A stretch of DNA of 64,000 bases from Cryptomeria japonica (GCF_030272615.1 NC_081413.1:554367136-554431135), one strand, 5' to 3'; shown: positions 11,965 to 24,954, counted from the stretch's first letter. Made by a program: numbers and translations. The notes: generated from the letters alone by a model not told the origin.

Positions 11965-13050
11965 CATGGGACCAAATCTACTACACCAAAATATTAGGTG
12001 TAGGTGAATACTATGAGAGGTCCTATTTCATTCCCAAAGTCTCTTGATCTTTATGGGCTATAAGGTTTTTGCAAAGTCTCTTAAGAGACTTGAAAGCAAA
12101 AAAAATGTCAAACTTGAAGAAGTAGTTGTCAGATCTTGTGGGTTCTAGAAATCTTTTGTTTGGACTTACACATAGATGTTGGTTTTCTCTATAATTACCT
12201 TTTTAAATTTTAACAACTATAAATATTGAACATGCCAACAAAGAATATGTTCTTACAAAATGTCTCATTGGTGTTTAATGTATTATTGCCAAGAGCCATA
12301 TTTTTAATTCTATGAGTAGTGGAGCTAAATTGACTACACCAATATGGGAATGACCCCACAACGTAGCGGTTAATTGCGAGCCTCCTACATGGGAGGTCTT
12401 GGGTTCAAGTCTATTCGTCTGGTCCTTAGCTCCAGGGAAAAGCTAAAAAATACCGCTTCGGTTGTGGCTTATTAAAAAAAAATTGATTACACCAATATGT
12501 TAGGGTATATGGTTGAATACTAAGGGAGGCCTAATTTAGTTCCAAAAGTCTTTCAATCCTTTTGGACTACTAGGTTCTTGCAAAGTGTCTTAAGTGAGTT
12601 GAGAGAAAAAGAATACCAAACTTTGATGGAAAATGTAGATCGTAGAATTCATTTATCCTCAAATTGTATCATTTGGACCTAAAGTTGGATATGAGGTCCA
12701 TCCATAACAACCATATTCTCAAAAATTTCAACTTGAAATCAATTAACTATGTAAACGACAAATATGTTCTTGCAAAAAGCCTCATTTGGGAGTAGTTTAA
12801 AAAAGCCAATAGCCATATTTTTTCTTCTTCACCTCATGGAGCCGAACTAGCTATGCCAACACATTGGAGTGAGTGGTTGAATGCTAGGGGATGCCCCATT
12901 TTTATCCTTCGGTCTCTTGATCATTTTTGGGCTACAACGTTCTAACAAAGTCTTCTAAGAGACTTAAGAGAAAAAATTCCAAACATTGATAGAACAATTC
13001 TTGGAGTGCATGGAGCCTAAGAATGTTTTGTTTAGTCATTACCTAACTAG
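11965..13050 (+). repeat. Module D sub-repeats (~0.4 kb direct repeats, three units)
   Basis: Three diverged direct repeats begin near 11980, 12485 and 12845. Each contains a version of CTACACCAAtATgTTAGGTG, GAATACTA-GAGGTCC, TCTCTTGATC-TTT-GGGCTA and CTTAAGAGACTTGAGAG. The second unit is separated from the first by a SINE. Related units lie at 21640-21790, 42960-43165 and 47040-47720. Confidence 0.65.
12347..12480 (+). mobile_element. tRNA-derived SINE with 19-bp target-site duplication
   Basis: About 133 bp flanked by direct repeats of ~19 bp with one mismatch: ATTGACTACACCAATATG ending at 12346 and ATTGATTACACCAATATG ending at 12499. The head is tRNA-like: an A-box-like TAGCGGTTAATTGCG at 12364, an anticodon-arm-like CCTCC...GGAGG, and a good B box GGTTCAAGTCT at 12402-12412. 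A tRNA-unrelated part and an A-run (12474-12480) follow. The sister copy near 47455 lacks the insert. Internal Pol III promoter, A-tail and long duplication together define a SINE. Confidence 0.85.
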
Positions 13051-13055
13051 TTAAT

Positions 13056-13439
13056 TGTTAACACTTTTTATATTAACCTATTAACACTATAAAAAAATCT
13101 TTGTTTTTTTCTTAGGTATTCTAGAGATTTGTCCCACTTCATGTAATTGAGACATGTGTACTTAGTGAGACACATATTGTATGTACATTAGCCACTTGCT
13201 CACACACTTGTCAAGTGTGCTCACAAGAGTCCCATCTTTGGAGGGTTAGTCACTTGTTGTACTAACTTTTCTACCTCATCTAGCTTTGCATATAGTACAA
13301 CATTTCTACCTCATCTAGCTTTCCTATATATGCAAGCCTATATGTATATTTCACTCAATTCTTTGATGTTATTCATTTGATTTTGTGTAATAATGATTTT
13401 TTATTTGTCTTTACTATCTAATCCTGATTAATCCTAACA
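13056..13439 (+). mobile_element. Copia-type LTR (5' LTR remnant)
   Basis: Begins TGTTAACAC and ends CCTAACA, with inverted TGTTA/TAACA ends. It is followed immediately by TGATATCAAAACCAT (13440-13454), a decayed version of the initiator-Met primer-binding site TGGTATCAGAGCC. Repeated CTACCTCATCTAGCTTT blocks lie at about 13270 and 13307. Only about 70 bp of interior follows, to 13508, where TAACA recurs next to a possible TTAAT duplication. The interior and second LTR are deleted or unrecognisable. Confidence 0.55.
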
Positions 13440-13534
13440 TGATATCAAAACCATACTAACAAAACCCTTCTAAAATCTAACACCTAGCCTATTTAAGAGT
13501 TCCTAACAATTAATTGTTGGTTTGAATTTTCCTC

Positions 13535-14503
13535 AGTGTTTTTTCTATAAGTGCTTTGTTGGTTGATTTGAAAGTGTGATTCACAAGTGATGAGAGGCAT
13601 CCAAGGAGGCAAGAGGCCTTGTCCATGAATGACTGACTATCTGAGGGCGTTTCAATATGTAGTTTAACGATGCTTGTGAATACAACTTATGAAACTCATA
13701 TGTGGGAAGAAAATCTCAGATCGTTTCAACTCAGTTTCTGAGAGTTTTTGTGGTGAGTAAAAGGAAAACTAAGGATATCTTCTGGTAGAGAAATTCAACA
13801 CAAAGAGTCTTTTTCTCTACGAAAATCTGCATTGTTTTTCCCGTCCATCTGACAACTCCATGGGACTTCGTCAACACATAACACAATGCCCAACATACGA
13901 CATGAGTATCATAGTTGGATGCGAGCATTGCGCAGGAGTGAATGAACATCTTGCTGAAATTTTCTCCACAAGACTCGGTCCATTCTCCACTAGATGCTTG
14001 CATTCACCAAGACAGTCTATATTTTTTTTTGGCCACCTTTCAGCATTATATGCTGACATTCATTACAGAATTAATAGTCATTATTGCGAAAATTCGTAAT
14101 TGACACCTAAATTCACTATTTAATTGGTAGTAGTAAACTTCGTTTAAAATGCTTACTATTTAATGGTAGTATTCAACTTCATTTGAAATGCTTATAAAAG
14201 GGGAAGAATTTTATTTTCTCATAATTTTCATCCATGGAGGGAGGCAAATTTATAGTCAATGTAAAGCATTTTTCAAGACAATTTCAATAAGTAATTGGAA
14301 GCCTAGTTTTGATCCTACATTACAATTATCTTTTTGATTTTAGTGCAAATGCAATTAAAATTATACTTGATGGTATAGAACAATATGAAAAGGTGTTCTT
14401 TCATTCTTCATGTATAGATTTTATTTCAAATGAGTATGATTCAAAGAGTGGTTTGATGAATGGTGCATTATAAGTTTAAACCCACATGAGATGTATCAAC
14501 TTT
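13535..14503 (+). repeat. Composite repeat module A, copy 3
   Basis: Contains the A landmarks, with the variant CATGAATGACTGACTATCTGAGGGCG start shared with copies near 18135 and 27955. The TATA-like TATAAAAGGGGAAG lies at 14192-14205. About 0.3 kb of the transposase-like stretch is deleted between ATATGAAAAG (14390) and GTGTTCTTTC. Confidence 0.75.
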
Positions 14504-15467
14504 TGTCCCAATTTCAGTCCTATGATATCATTTTATCCCAATTTTGGTCCTGACGACATCAATTTGTACCCATTTTGATCCTATGACATCATTGTGTCCC
14601 CATATCAGTCCTGGTGATATCAATTTGTTCCTATTCCTATCCTAATGACATCAATTTGTTCAAAAATCCGTCCTACGACATCATTTTGTCCTAATTTCAT
14701 GTCCTTTGGTATCAATCGGTCCCATTTTGGTTTTATGACATCGATTTGACCTAATCCTTGTCCCTTGACATCAATTTGACCTAATTCTCCTCTTAGAGTT
14801 AATTAATTATTTAATTAAATAAGCCTCTTCTATGCTAACACATCCCTCTTGGATAAATAAATTTATTTATTTATCCTAATTCCCCTTTTCACAATTAAAT
14901 GAAATATTTAATTGTCTAAAAATGATTTTTGAATGAAATAATAAATTAATATTTATTAATTTCCACCTCCATTTTGGGCTCCACTTCTAACTCGCTTCCA
15001 CTTTCTTGATTTCCTTCACTTAACTCCACTTGCCTTCAATTTTTCTCTCTACTTAGAAATGACGTATTTCCTATTTTGATTCCACTTGTCTTCACCCTCA
15101 ATCTTGTTCATCAATTCGAATTAGTTTCGTCTAAATTTGGTCCTCAAATTCTATAAATTGACCTTTTTTTGCTCATTCTCACAACCACGTTTTCGAATAT
15201 CCTTGCGCTCACGTTGCTTAATTACCTTGATTTTTTATTATTAATTGCACTCACCTAATTGACATCTACAAATCATTAGAGGAGAAAGAAAGAACAATGG
15301 AGCCACATCAAAAGGATGCATTGTTGGTGAAATCACTTTGAACTTATGTTATTTGCATTTTATTTTGGTGTCCTTTTTAGTTTGATTAGGTTATTATACA
15401 TGTTGTTTAGCTTTCGTGGTTAGCTTATGAATTTCATGCTTGCTTCTAATTGACTTCCTATTCGGCA
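14504..15467 (+). repeat. Inserted repeat C, copy 2
   Basis: Second copy of the ~0.95 kb insert, from TGTCCCAATTTC to TTCGGCA. Its left ~270 bp is a degenerate 33-bp tandem repeat (about eight CATCAATTTG/CATCATTTTG units). The TTTATTTATTTATCC block is near 14862. It occupies the same position in the composite repeat as C1 and C3. Confidence 0.65.
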
Positions 15468-15960
15468 AGAAGCAATTCAACCCATGAAGATGGAATCATT
15501 AATTGACTTTGAACATATCTTGGATCTAGTCCAACTAAGTATTACAAATTCACAAAACATATTTTTAATCTTATTATGTAGTATTTTTATCATTTATTAA
15601 ATTCTTTTTATTTAATATATAATTTAATATAGGCTTATACTCGTACCACTTATTGTATATGAATAAAAAAATAAAAATGAGTATATTATTTGTGCCATTG
15701 TGTTGAGAAAAAAAAATAGGATCCCCTATCATAGATGGATAAGGCAAACTGTATCTTATATGATTGGTGGTTGTTATTGAAATATGTATTTAAAGGTCTC
15801 TAATGAAAAAGTTTGAAATGTGGTGGTTCAAATAATTTACACATAAGAAAATTATTCATTTCTTGCCTTATTGTGGCATCAAATGTTCAACTCATCAAGT
15901 ATGAAGTAGATTGTTGAATAATAGCCTTGTTTATCCTTTTCTCTCCATGAATGCCTACCT
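15468..15960 (+). repeat. Composite repeat tail and start of module A copy 4
   Basis: Tail landmarks as at 5096-5555. From about 15925 the next module A begins (CTCTCCATGAATGCCTACCT) and is at once broken by a solo LTR at 15966. Confidence 0.65.
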
Positions 15961-15965
15961 GATGT

Positions 15966-17567
15966 TGTAGGCATCTAAAAATGGTCAATGCTTGTGGTGC
16001 CATACTGTAACATGTTCGAGTGACCTTATTTTAGGGTTTTCACATCTTATTAACATTTCTTCTATGTCGTGCACTTAATCTTTATCATTTGTCAACATCT
16101 TGTCATTCTTCAACATTTCTTCCCTCTTTGATTGCGTTTTTAGAATTTACAATTAGGTTTTGTCAACATCATCTTCGATTTGTAATCTTTGGTCATGATC
16201 AATCTTACCATGTCAATTGGACATTATAAACCTTTGCCATGTCGAATTAGGGTTTGCGTCCTCAATCGTTATCATTGCCAATCATTTTCTCATGTCGATT
16301 CGACATCGTCAATCCTTCTTGATGTCAAATTGAGGTTTTGTCCTTGATTTTTGTTGCTTTCAATCACCTTTGATCAATTATCATCATTTTCGATCCTTTT
16401 AGATCCCTCGTCAATTGTCAATCCCTTATCAATTTGTGACTGATTCATCATTGGTCTTTTGTCATTCGACCTTTATCAAGTTGACCATTTTATCAATCTT
16501 TGATCGATTTCTCATCAATTTAGACCAATCAGTCATTGGTCCTCGTCAATTAGCGCCTATCAATTTTATCCTTGGTCAATTATTGATCAATTTGTCATTG
16601 ATCCTTGTCAACCAATGTCGATACTTTATCAATTATCAATTCTCATCATTTAACCATGATCAAATCGACCTTATATCAATTGTATCAATTATTCCGATCT
16701 TGTCATGACCTAATCAACATCCTTTCATCTCTAATTTTCTCCTAGGGTTTTATGATTTATTCATCTAATCCTATTCATCATTTCCCTTTTAGGTTAAATA
16801 AATTTATTTATTTAATCCTAAGTCTCCTCTTGTCACAATTAAATGAATAATTGGCTAATTATTCTCCCCTTTGTGAATTAATTAGTGAATGACAATTTAT
16901 TAATTAATTTCACCTTTTTTCCTAATTTCCTAATTTTCCCTCATTTACTAATTTCCTAATTTCTAATTCCCTTTTTTTTCCACCTATTTTCCTAATTTTC
17001 CAATTCTAATTTCCAACTAATTTGTCCCTCTCTAGTTGTGCCTATTTTCGTGATTTGCTTGCCATAGAGTGGAGGCATGAATTTCTCTTGCATCATAGTG
17101 CTAGACCAAGTAAGTCCTTGCACTTTGCATTGGAAATGTGTCATGATTAGAAGGTGTCATAACCTTCTTCTTTCAATCCTTTTTCCCAATTTTCGAATTA
17201 AATTGCTTCTTTAACTCTTTTCATGCTAATTTGCTCATCTCTCCAATTTGCCAATAAATTGGATGCATTTCTTCAATCTTTTGAATCAACCACGTTTCTA
17301 GTATCTTCGTGTTGTCAAAATCATCTTACAATCTTGCTTTCTTGCTTATTGCACTCTTAGGTGAGATCCACAAAACAAGCTATTTGGAGGAGAAAGAAGA
17401 ACAATGGAGGTCAATTGAAGGAGACATTGGTGATGGTTTTCATTTCTTTTGAATGTCTTGTTTTCAATTCTTCTATTAATTGTGATAGGAGTTACTTTCA
17501 TAGCATTTAGTTTTATGGTTGGCTAATTGTTTGTGCTTTGAATGTTATTCTATTTTCCTACCTCACA
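15966..17567 (+). mobile_element. Solo LTR, 1.6 kb
   Basis: Starts TGTAGGCATCTAAAA and ends CCTCACA. It splits module A at CTGA(C/T)GT; the flanking 5-mers GATGT (15961-15965) and TATGT (17568-17572) are a one-mismatch target duplication, and sister copies read CCTGACGTCATTTCAA without it. The left half is a loose array built on GTCAATT and CATTGATC; a TTTATTTATTTAATCC block follows. The start resembles the reverse complement of the solo LTR at 37859-38640 (TGTAGACACCTAAAAT), suggesting related families. There is no primer-binding site or coding sequence. Confidence 0.7.
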
Positions 17568-17572
17568 TATGT

Positions 17573-18060
17573 CATTTCAATATGTGTTTACCGATGCTTG
17601 TTGAATACGGCTAATGAAAATTAAGGATATCTGGGAAGGAGATCTTAGATCGGCCCAACACAGTTTCTGAGAGTTTTTGTGGTGAGTAAAATGAAAATTA
17701 AGGATATCTTTTGGTAGAGAAATTCAACACAAAGAGTCTTTTTCTCTATGAGAAACTCCATTGTCTGCTGCGTTTTCATGCATTGATGAATCAAAGAAAG
17801 ACAATTCAAATTCTTGTCAATGCCCAACATACTTGTGGGGCTTGGACATGAGTAGCATAGTTGGAGGCATGCATTGCGCAGTCTGAGTGAATGAAAATTT
17901 TGCTGGAATTTTGTCCACGAGACTCAGTCCATTCTCCACTACATGCATGAACATCTTGAGTGAATGAACAGCTTTTCCTTGTCAACACTTGCAATGGCCT
18001 TCTTTGACCACACCCTCCACAAGACTCGGTCCATTCTCCACTACATGCATGCATTCACCA
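17573..18060 (+). repeat. Composite repeat module A, copy 4 (remainder)
   Basis: Resumes after the solo LTR with CATTTCAATATGTG. It has the duplicated CTCCACTACATGCATG block (17935 and 18035). It is truncated and joined directly to copy 5 at about 18061, within a CTTTGTTGGTTGATTTGAAA sequence also found at 13556. Confidence 0.7.
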
Positions 18061-19341
18061 AGTGCTTTGTTGGTTGATTTGAAAGTGTGATTCACAAGTG
18101 ATGAGAGGCTTGCAAGGAGATAAGAGGCTTTTTCCATGAATGACTGACTATCTGAGGGCGTTTCAATATGTAGTTTAACGATGCTTGTGAACACAACTTA
18201 TGAAACTCGTATGTGGGAAGAAAATCTCAGACCGTTTCAACTCAGTTTCTGAGACTTTTTGTGGTGAGTAAAAGGAAAACTAAGGATATCTTCTGCTAGA
18301 GAAATTCAACACAAAAGAGTCTTTTTCTCTACGAGAATCTCCATTGTTTTTCTGTCCATCTGACAACTCCATGGGACTTCGTCAACACATAACACAATGC
18401 CCAACATACCATATGAGCAGCATAGTTGGATGCGAGCATTGCGCAGGAGTGAATGAACATCTTGCTGAAATTTTCTCCTCAAGACTCAGTCCATTCTCCA
18501 CTAGATGCATGCATTCACCAAGACAGTCAATAGTTTTTTTTGGCCACCTTTTAGCATTATATGCTGACATTCATTACAACATTAATAAGTCATAATTGCA
18601 AAAATTCACAATTGACACCTAAATTCACTATTTAATTGGTAGTAGTAAACTTCGTTTAAGATGCTTACTATTTAATGGTAGTATTCAACTTCATTTGAAA
18701 TGCTTATAAAAGGGGGAAGAATTTTATTTTCTTGTAATTTTCATTCATGGAGGCGAACTTATAGTCAATGTAAACCATTTTTCAAGACAGTTTCTGGTAA
18801 TGCAAAAGTAATTAAAATTGTACTTGATAGTATAAAATAATATGGAAAGATCTAGAGGGAATATCATTTTTATATTAGTGATGATCAAACACATTCTATA
18901 AAGTTTGTGTCAGGTTTTTTTTAAATTTTCTATGGTAATTTGAGTGGCAAACATCATATTTGGTCTACATATGATATGGTCAAATGAATGCTCGTCATAA
19001 TTTAAGAATTCATAGATGTTCTATTGGTTGAGTGGGATGTATAAGAGAAGTGGTGTTGAACATATATAGAATTTCTTTGAGGTAAAAAATTGAAAAGGGG
19101 GACATGTATTAAAATAGTCTTAGCATGACAAAAATTGAAGTACAAAGATAGTGCAGAGTTGATAGATGCAACATCCATTGTCAAATGGCGTAGTTCTCGT
19201 AGTTCTCTATAATAGATCCAAGTAATGAAGGCGTGCTTTCATTCTTTATGTATATATTTTATTTCAAATGAGTATGATTCAAAGAGCAGTTTGATGAATG
19301 GTTCATTATAAGTTTAAACCCACATGAGATGTATTAACATT
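18061..19341 (+). repeat. Composite repeat module A, copy 5, with transposase remnant
   Basis: Very close to copy 3 in its first 0.7 kb (shared TTCGTCAACACATAACACAATGC). TATAAAAGGGGGAAG is at 18705. The 18790-19210 stretch is the 3' end of the transposase-like sequence with stops. The high similarity of copies 3 and 5 points to recent duplication of a block. Confidence 0.75.
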
Positions 19342-20314
19342 TGTCCCAATTTCGGTCTTATGGTATCATTTTTTCCCAATTTTGGTCCCGGTGACATCAA
19401 TTTGTCCCCATTTAGATCCTATGACATCATTTTGTCCCCATCTCAGTCTCAATGATATCAATTTGTTCCCATTCCTATCCTAATGACATCAATTTGTTCA
19501 AAAACTTGTCCTACAACATCATTTTGTCCCAATTTCATGTCCTTTGGTATCAATCGGTTCTATGACATCAATTTAACCCAATCCTTGTCCCTTGATGTCA
19601 ATTTGACCTAATTCTCCTCTTAGGGTTAATTAATTATTTAATTAAATAAGCCTCTTCTATGCTAACACATCCCTCTTGGATAAATAAATTTATTATTTAT
19701 TTATCCTAATTCCCCTTTTCATAATTAAATGAAATATTTAATTGTCTAATTATGATTTTCGAATAAAATAATAAAATTAATATTTATTAATTTCCACCTC
19801 CATTTTGAGCTCCACTTCTAACTCGCCTTATCTCTTCCACTTTCCTAATTTCCTTCACTTAACTCCACTTGCCTTCTATTTTGTTCTCCACTTAGAAATG
19901 GCATATTTCCTATTTCGATTCCACTTAACTTGTCTTCACTATCAATCTCGTCCATCGATTCAAATTAATTTCATCTATCCATTTGGTCCTCAAATTCTAT
20001 AAATTGACCTCTTTTTGCTCATTCTCGCAACCACATTTTCGAATATCCTTGTGCTCACACTGCTTGATTACCTTGCTTTTTATTATCAATTGCACTCACC
20101 TAATTGAGAGCTACAAATCATTAGAGGAGAAAGAAAGAACAATGAAGCCACGCCAAAGGGATGCATTGTTGGTGAAATCACGTTGAACTTATATGTTATT
20201 TACATTTTGTTTTGGTGTATTTGTTGGTTTGATTAGGTTATTATACATGTTGTTTAGCTTTCATGGCTAGCTTATGAGCTTCATGCTTGCTTCTAATCGA
20301 TTTCGTATTCGACA
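19342..20314 (+). repeat. Inserted repeat C, copy 3
   Basis: Third copy, from TGTCCCAATTTCGG to GACA. It has the same tandem left part, AT-rich middle and GGAGAAAGAAAGAACAATG block (20125) as C1 and C2. Confidence 0.65.
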
Positions 20315-20785
20315 AGAAGCACTTCAACTCATGAAGATGGAATCATTAATTGAGTTTGAACATTTCCTGGATCTAGTTCAATTGAGTAATACAAAATCAC
20401 AAAAAATATTTTAATCTTATTATGTACTATTTTTATCATTTATTAAATTTTATTTATTTAATATATAATTTAATATAAGCTTATGCTTATACCAATTATT
20501 GTATATGAAGAAAAAAAGAGGAAAAAAGAGTATATTATTTGTGCCATTGTGTTGAGAAAAAACAAATTGGGGTCCCCTATCATACATAGATGGATAAGGC
20601 ATGTAGTATCTTATATGATTGGTGGTTGTTATTGAATTATGGATAAAAAGATCCCCAATGAATAAGTTTGAAGTGTGGTATTTCAAATAATTTGACACAT
20701 TTACTTAAAATTATTCATTATTTTAACCTTCTTATGGCATCAAATGTTCAACTTGTCAAGTATGAGGTAGATTGTTGAATAATAG
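20315..20785 (+). repeat. Composite repeat tail, copy 5
   Basis: Same tail landmarks as 5096-5555, with ATAGATGGATAAGGCATGTAG at 20585. No intact frame. Confidence 0.65.
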
Positions 20786-21790
20786 CCTTCTTATCCTTTG
20801 CTCTCCATGAATGCATACCTGAGGTCATTTCAATATGTATTTAACCATGTCTGTGAATACAACTTATGAAAGTCATATGTGGGAAGGAGATCTTAGATCA
20901 GCTCAACTCAGTTTCTGAGAGTTTTTGTGGTGAGTAAAAGGAAAATTAATGATATCTTTAGGTAGAGAAATTCAACACAAAGAGTTTTTTCTCTATGAGA
21001 AATTCCATTGTCTACTGTGTTTTCATGCATTGATGGATCAAAGCGAGACAATTCAAATTCTTGTTTACCTGACAACTCCATGAGACATAACACATACCCA
21101 ACATACTTCTGGGCTTGGACATGAGTAGCATATTGGAGGAAAGCATTGCATAGTCTGAGTGAATGAACATCTTGCTAGAATTTTGTCCACAAGACTTAGT
21201 CCATTCTCCACTACATGCATGAACATCTTGAGTGAATGAACAACTTTTCCTTGTCAACACTTGAAATGGCCTTCTTTGACCACACCCTCCACAAGACTTG
21301 GTCAATTCTCCACTACATGCATGCATTCACCAAGACAGTCAGTTTTTTTTTGCCACCTTTTAGAATTATATGTTGACATTCATTATAGCATTAATAATTC
21401 ATAATTGCTGAAATTGACAATTAACACTTAAAATTTCAAAATGAAGTACACATAAACAACTTTTTTTTAAGGAGTTCAACTTGCATGCATTCATAAATAA
21501 ATAAAATTTGAGTTTGGAATAAAATATATGGTATTATTTATAACATATTTAGATAGATACAATTTAACAAATGTAAAGATTTGGCTTTACACAAAACTTA
21601 TGAAAGTAGTAAAAACTATAAAAGTTCATATCATGGAGCCAAATTTACTACACCAAAATATTAGGTGTACAAGTGAATACTATGAGAGGTCCAATTTCAT
21701 TCCCAAAGTCTCTTGATCTTTATGGGCCTTATAAGGTTTTGGCAAAGTCTCTTAAGAGACTTGAGAGAAAAAACAAAAAAAATGTCAAAC
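20786..21790 (+). repeat. Composite repeat module A, copy 6, fused to module D fragment
   Basis: Module A landmarks run to about 21430. The sequence then jumps (AATTTCAAAATGAAGTACAC) to a short piece of module B and, from 21480, to module D with its TCTCTTGATCTTTATGGG unit. The modules B and T are almost wholly deleted. Confidence 0.65.
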
Positions 21791-22225
21791 TTTCCCTATG
21801 ATTACCTTTTTATAAGTGCTTTGTTGTTTGATTCAAAAGGTGATCCACGAGTGATGAGAAGCATGCAAGGAGACACAAGTGAGTTGTGAAAAGGTTGTGG
21901 TAGACTCATAAAAATCGAATATCTCCGATGTCAATCGAATATCTCTAATGTCAAACTTTCTCTATGGTTACCTTTCTATAAGTGCTTTGTTGGTTGATTC
22001 AAAAGTGTGATTCACAAGTGATGAGAGGCATGCAAGGAGGTACAAGTGAGTTGTGAAGAGGTTGTGATAGATTCATAAAGATCGAATATCTCCGATGTCA
22101 AACTTTCTCTATGATTACCTTTCTATAAGTGCTTTGTTGGTTGGTTGAAAAGTGTGATTTACAAGTGATGAGAGGCATGCAAGAAGACACAAGTTAGTTG
22201 TGAAGAGGTTTTGATAGACTCATAC
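21791..22225 (+). repeat. ~146-165 bp tandem repeat, three units
   Basis: Three head-to-tail units begin near 21808, 21969 and 22120. Each carries CTATAAGTGCTTTGTTG, GTGATGAGAGGCATGCAAGG, GAGTTGTGAAGAGGTTGTG and GAATATCTCCGATGTC. The first unit has a small internal duplication of TCGAATATCTC. Two further units lie at 43190-43408, just before another module A, so the array links modules D and A. Confidence 0.7.
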
Positions 22226-22344
22226 TGTAATAACCCACTTAATTTAATCCAAAAACTCAACTGATTTTTTTTTTAATATATAAAAATATTGATTTCTTAC
22301 TCTTACTTATTCTTATTTATTTTTTATTCAATCACATACTCAGG

Positions 22345-22545
22345 TACATCTATCCAAATGAGATAGGCATCCATCCAATTGGGATGGGCATCTAACCATA
22401 CGGGTTAGGCATATATCCATACGAGACTAGGCATTTAACCATACGGGTTAGGCATCTGTCCATACAGGACAAGAGGTTTCATCTATCCAATCTGGGATAG
22501 GCATCTACCCAAACGGGGTAGGCATCTATTCATAAGAATAGGATA
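22345..22545 (+). repeat. ~25-bp tandem repeat (TAGGCATCTATCCATACGGG-like)
   Basis: Around eight degenerate units of TAGGCATCTATCCATACGGG, with CCATAC/CCAAAC/CCAATT variants. The units can be paired because GGGTTAGGC and ACGGGAT parts vary independently. No coding potential is seen. Confidence 0.65.
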
Positions 22546-24954
22546 TGCTTTGACGAGAGACTTTAGACTCATCGGGACCATCCGGGTCCTGAGCCACTCT
22601 CTAAAGACTACACTCCCCTACTAGGAGTGCACCAAGGTCACCGTCCTTAGGAGTATTAAAATAATTACATAAACAAGCTTGAGTTCCGCCTCAAAATTCG
22701 GCCTAAAGCCTTGGGAAGTCAAGTGAATCCATACGAGATTCCTTCTGAGTATGCATTGAATTAATTTTAACCTTTCAATTAGTACTTGCACCATTTGATT
22801 AAAAGACCAAGGAGCTTCAAGAACCAACTACTCACCCATAATTAAATCCTAATCCCCATACCCGAACGCCTGAGTACAAGGGAAAACTTCGTCCCTAGAC
22901 TGCCTACATACCCATTTTGACACGGGATCAAGGTGTAAAGTATGTAGTTCTGGTTTCTAACTATGGTTTAATGTAAACTGTTTGGTGGGTACGCAACACT
23001 TTCTAGGGTCAATGTCCTAGACAGTTTCTCTGCGGTTGCTACCCACAATGGTAGCTCAATAGAAAAAAAGGCTCAAGATGGCCTTTTGCTTGTGGCCTAA
23101 ACAACTAAGTCCTATTTCCTATTAAATATGTCACCCTTAATCCATTATCATCCATTGAAATCATCAAGATAAAATAAATTTTCAAGATCTTCACATACAT
23201 CCAAACCCTAATGGGGCTATCTAAAGTTCAACTGATTGGATGTAAATTCATTTAAAAATTAATCTTTTTAGATTATTGATCCAAGGGAGATTACCTGCCC
23301 CTTGGATTTTAACTTCCAAATGACCCTTATTTCTCCCCGTCGATTTAGAGGGACGATGCCATAGACGTCATTATTGCAGCTTTATTAGGAGTTAAGTGCA
23401 GTAGTTCAACATGGCAGCATTACCCGTAAGTGTGACCCAGAGGCACCATAGATACCGAACGCCGCTAATTTTTGGTTTCAACTCCTCTTGTTTAGTTATC
23501 TAACTAGGAATTTAACTTTAAATTCATGAATCTTAAATGAAGCAATATACCAATACAATTATGAAAAAGAAACTATTATATATAAGGAATTATTGCTTGA
23601 ATTTAAAAACTGTAGTATGAATTTTACGTAATCAAAAGGAACATAAACAAATTACTACTTGGAATAGTATTTTCTCCAAAGGAAAGTTATGATAATTAAA
23701 AATTTGAAAACTTGAACTAAATAATGAAATTACTAATTGCTTGGAAACCATGATACTTTCAAAGATAACTTATAAAAATGATTTGAATTACTTGCAAGAT
23801 ATAATTATTTTGGGACAAACCATTACACAATAAGTATGAATCCTAGTACTAATTTGCTTGAAAGTAAATTAAATGACTGAATAGCAAGAATTTGGAAATA
23901 AATTTTAACACCTACTTGTTTGAAGTGAAAAGTACTTAATAATAATCCCAAGTAATTCTTCCATATGAAGTAATATAAATTTCATCTACAAATGATAACA
24001 CTACTTTAAATGCGAATCCTAATACATGAAAGGTACTAAATTGCTTGAAATAGAATTTAAATTATCAAATAATTATACTTTGGAAATGAATTTAATACTC
24101 ACTTGTTGAAGAGAAAAGGAAACAACTATTCAACAATAAGCTTCAAACTAACCACATTATTCTTAGTTACTAATTGTTTGAAAAAGAGATTAGACAAGAG
24201 TGTAAACACTTGCTAGTTAACCAAGTAAATAATACTAAGTCTCCTAATAAACAATTCTAATCATTAAACTTCTAGTTGCTTTTGAACTAAGACCTTTGCA
24301 AGATTATAAAGTGATTACTAATTATTCCTTCCACTTGAAGTAGCATTAACTTTATCGTTGGATACATTCTACAAATTATAACTTTATCAATTTCAAATAC
24401 TTCGAAGGGAGCTAATGTTTTCTCCTTAAATTACCCTTAATTAGAATTGTTATTTAATTTTCTAAGTGATCATGGAATAGGTTTCTTGAAACTCATTTGC
24501 TAAAACAATTTTGGTTTTGAATAAATTCTCTTTGCATTCTAATTAATACTATTACCATATGAATATTTAACTATGCAATTTACCTCTAAATTTAATGTTA
24601 ATTAAATTTATCCTTACTAATTACTTGTATTATTAAGTGTAACTTTTCCTTTTTACTAGTCTTATGTTTCTTTTAGCTAGAAGGTAAATGATTTTAACTA
24701 TTAAAAGAAGTGACTATTCGTAATGCCTTATATACTCATATCTTGGAATCTAATAAAGAAACAAATCAAATAATCAACCTTTCTAATTGACACAAAACTT
24801 TGTCTAACATTAACTCATATTGCTGAAATACCTAAAAGGGTTACTATGAATCTAAACACATTTACTTCTTAGGTAAATTCCTTTAACATTTGATACTTGT
24901 ACTAATTGAAATATACAAAAGTTAGTTTTGAAATCCAATAATTAAAGAGCTTAA

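Noticed and set aside
12347-12480. Possible tRNA gene
   Set aside because: The tRNA-like head cannot form a full cloverleaf with acceptor stem; A-tail and long target duplications identify a SINE.
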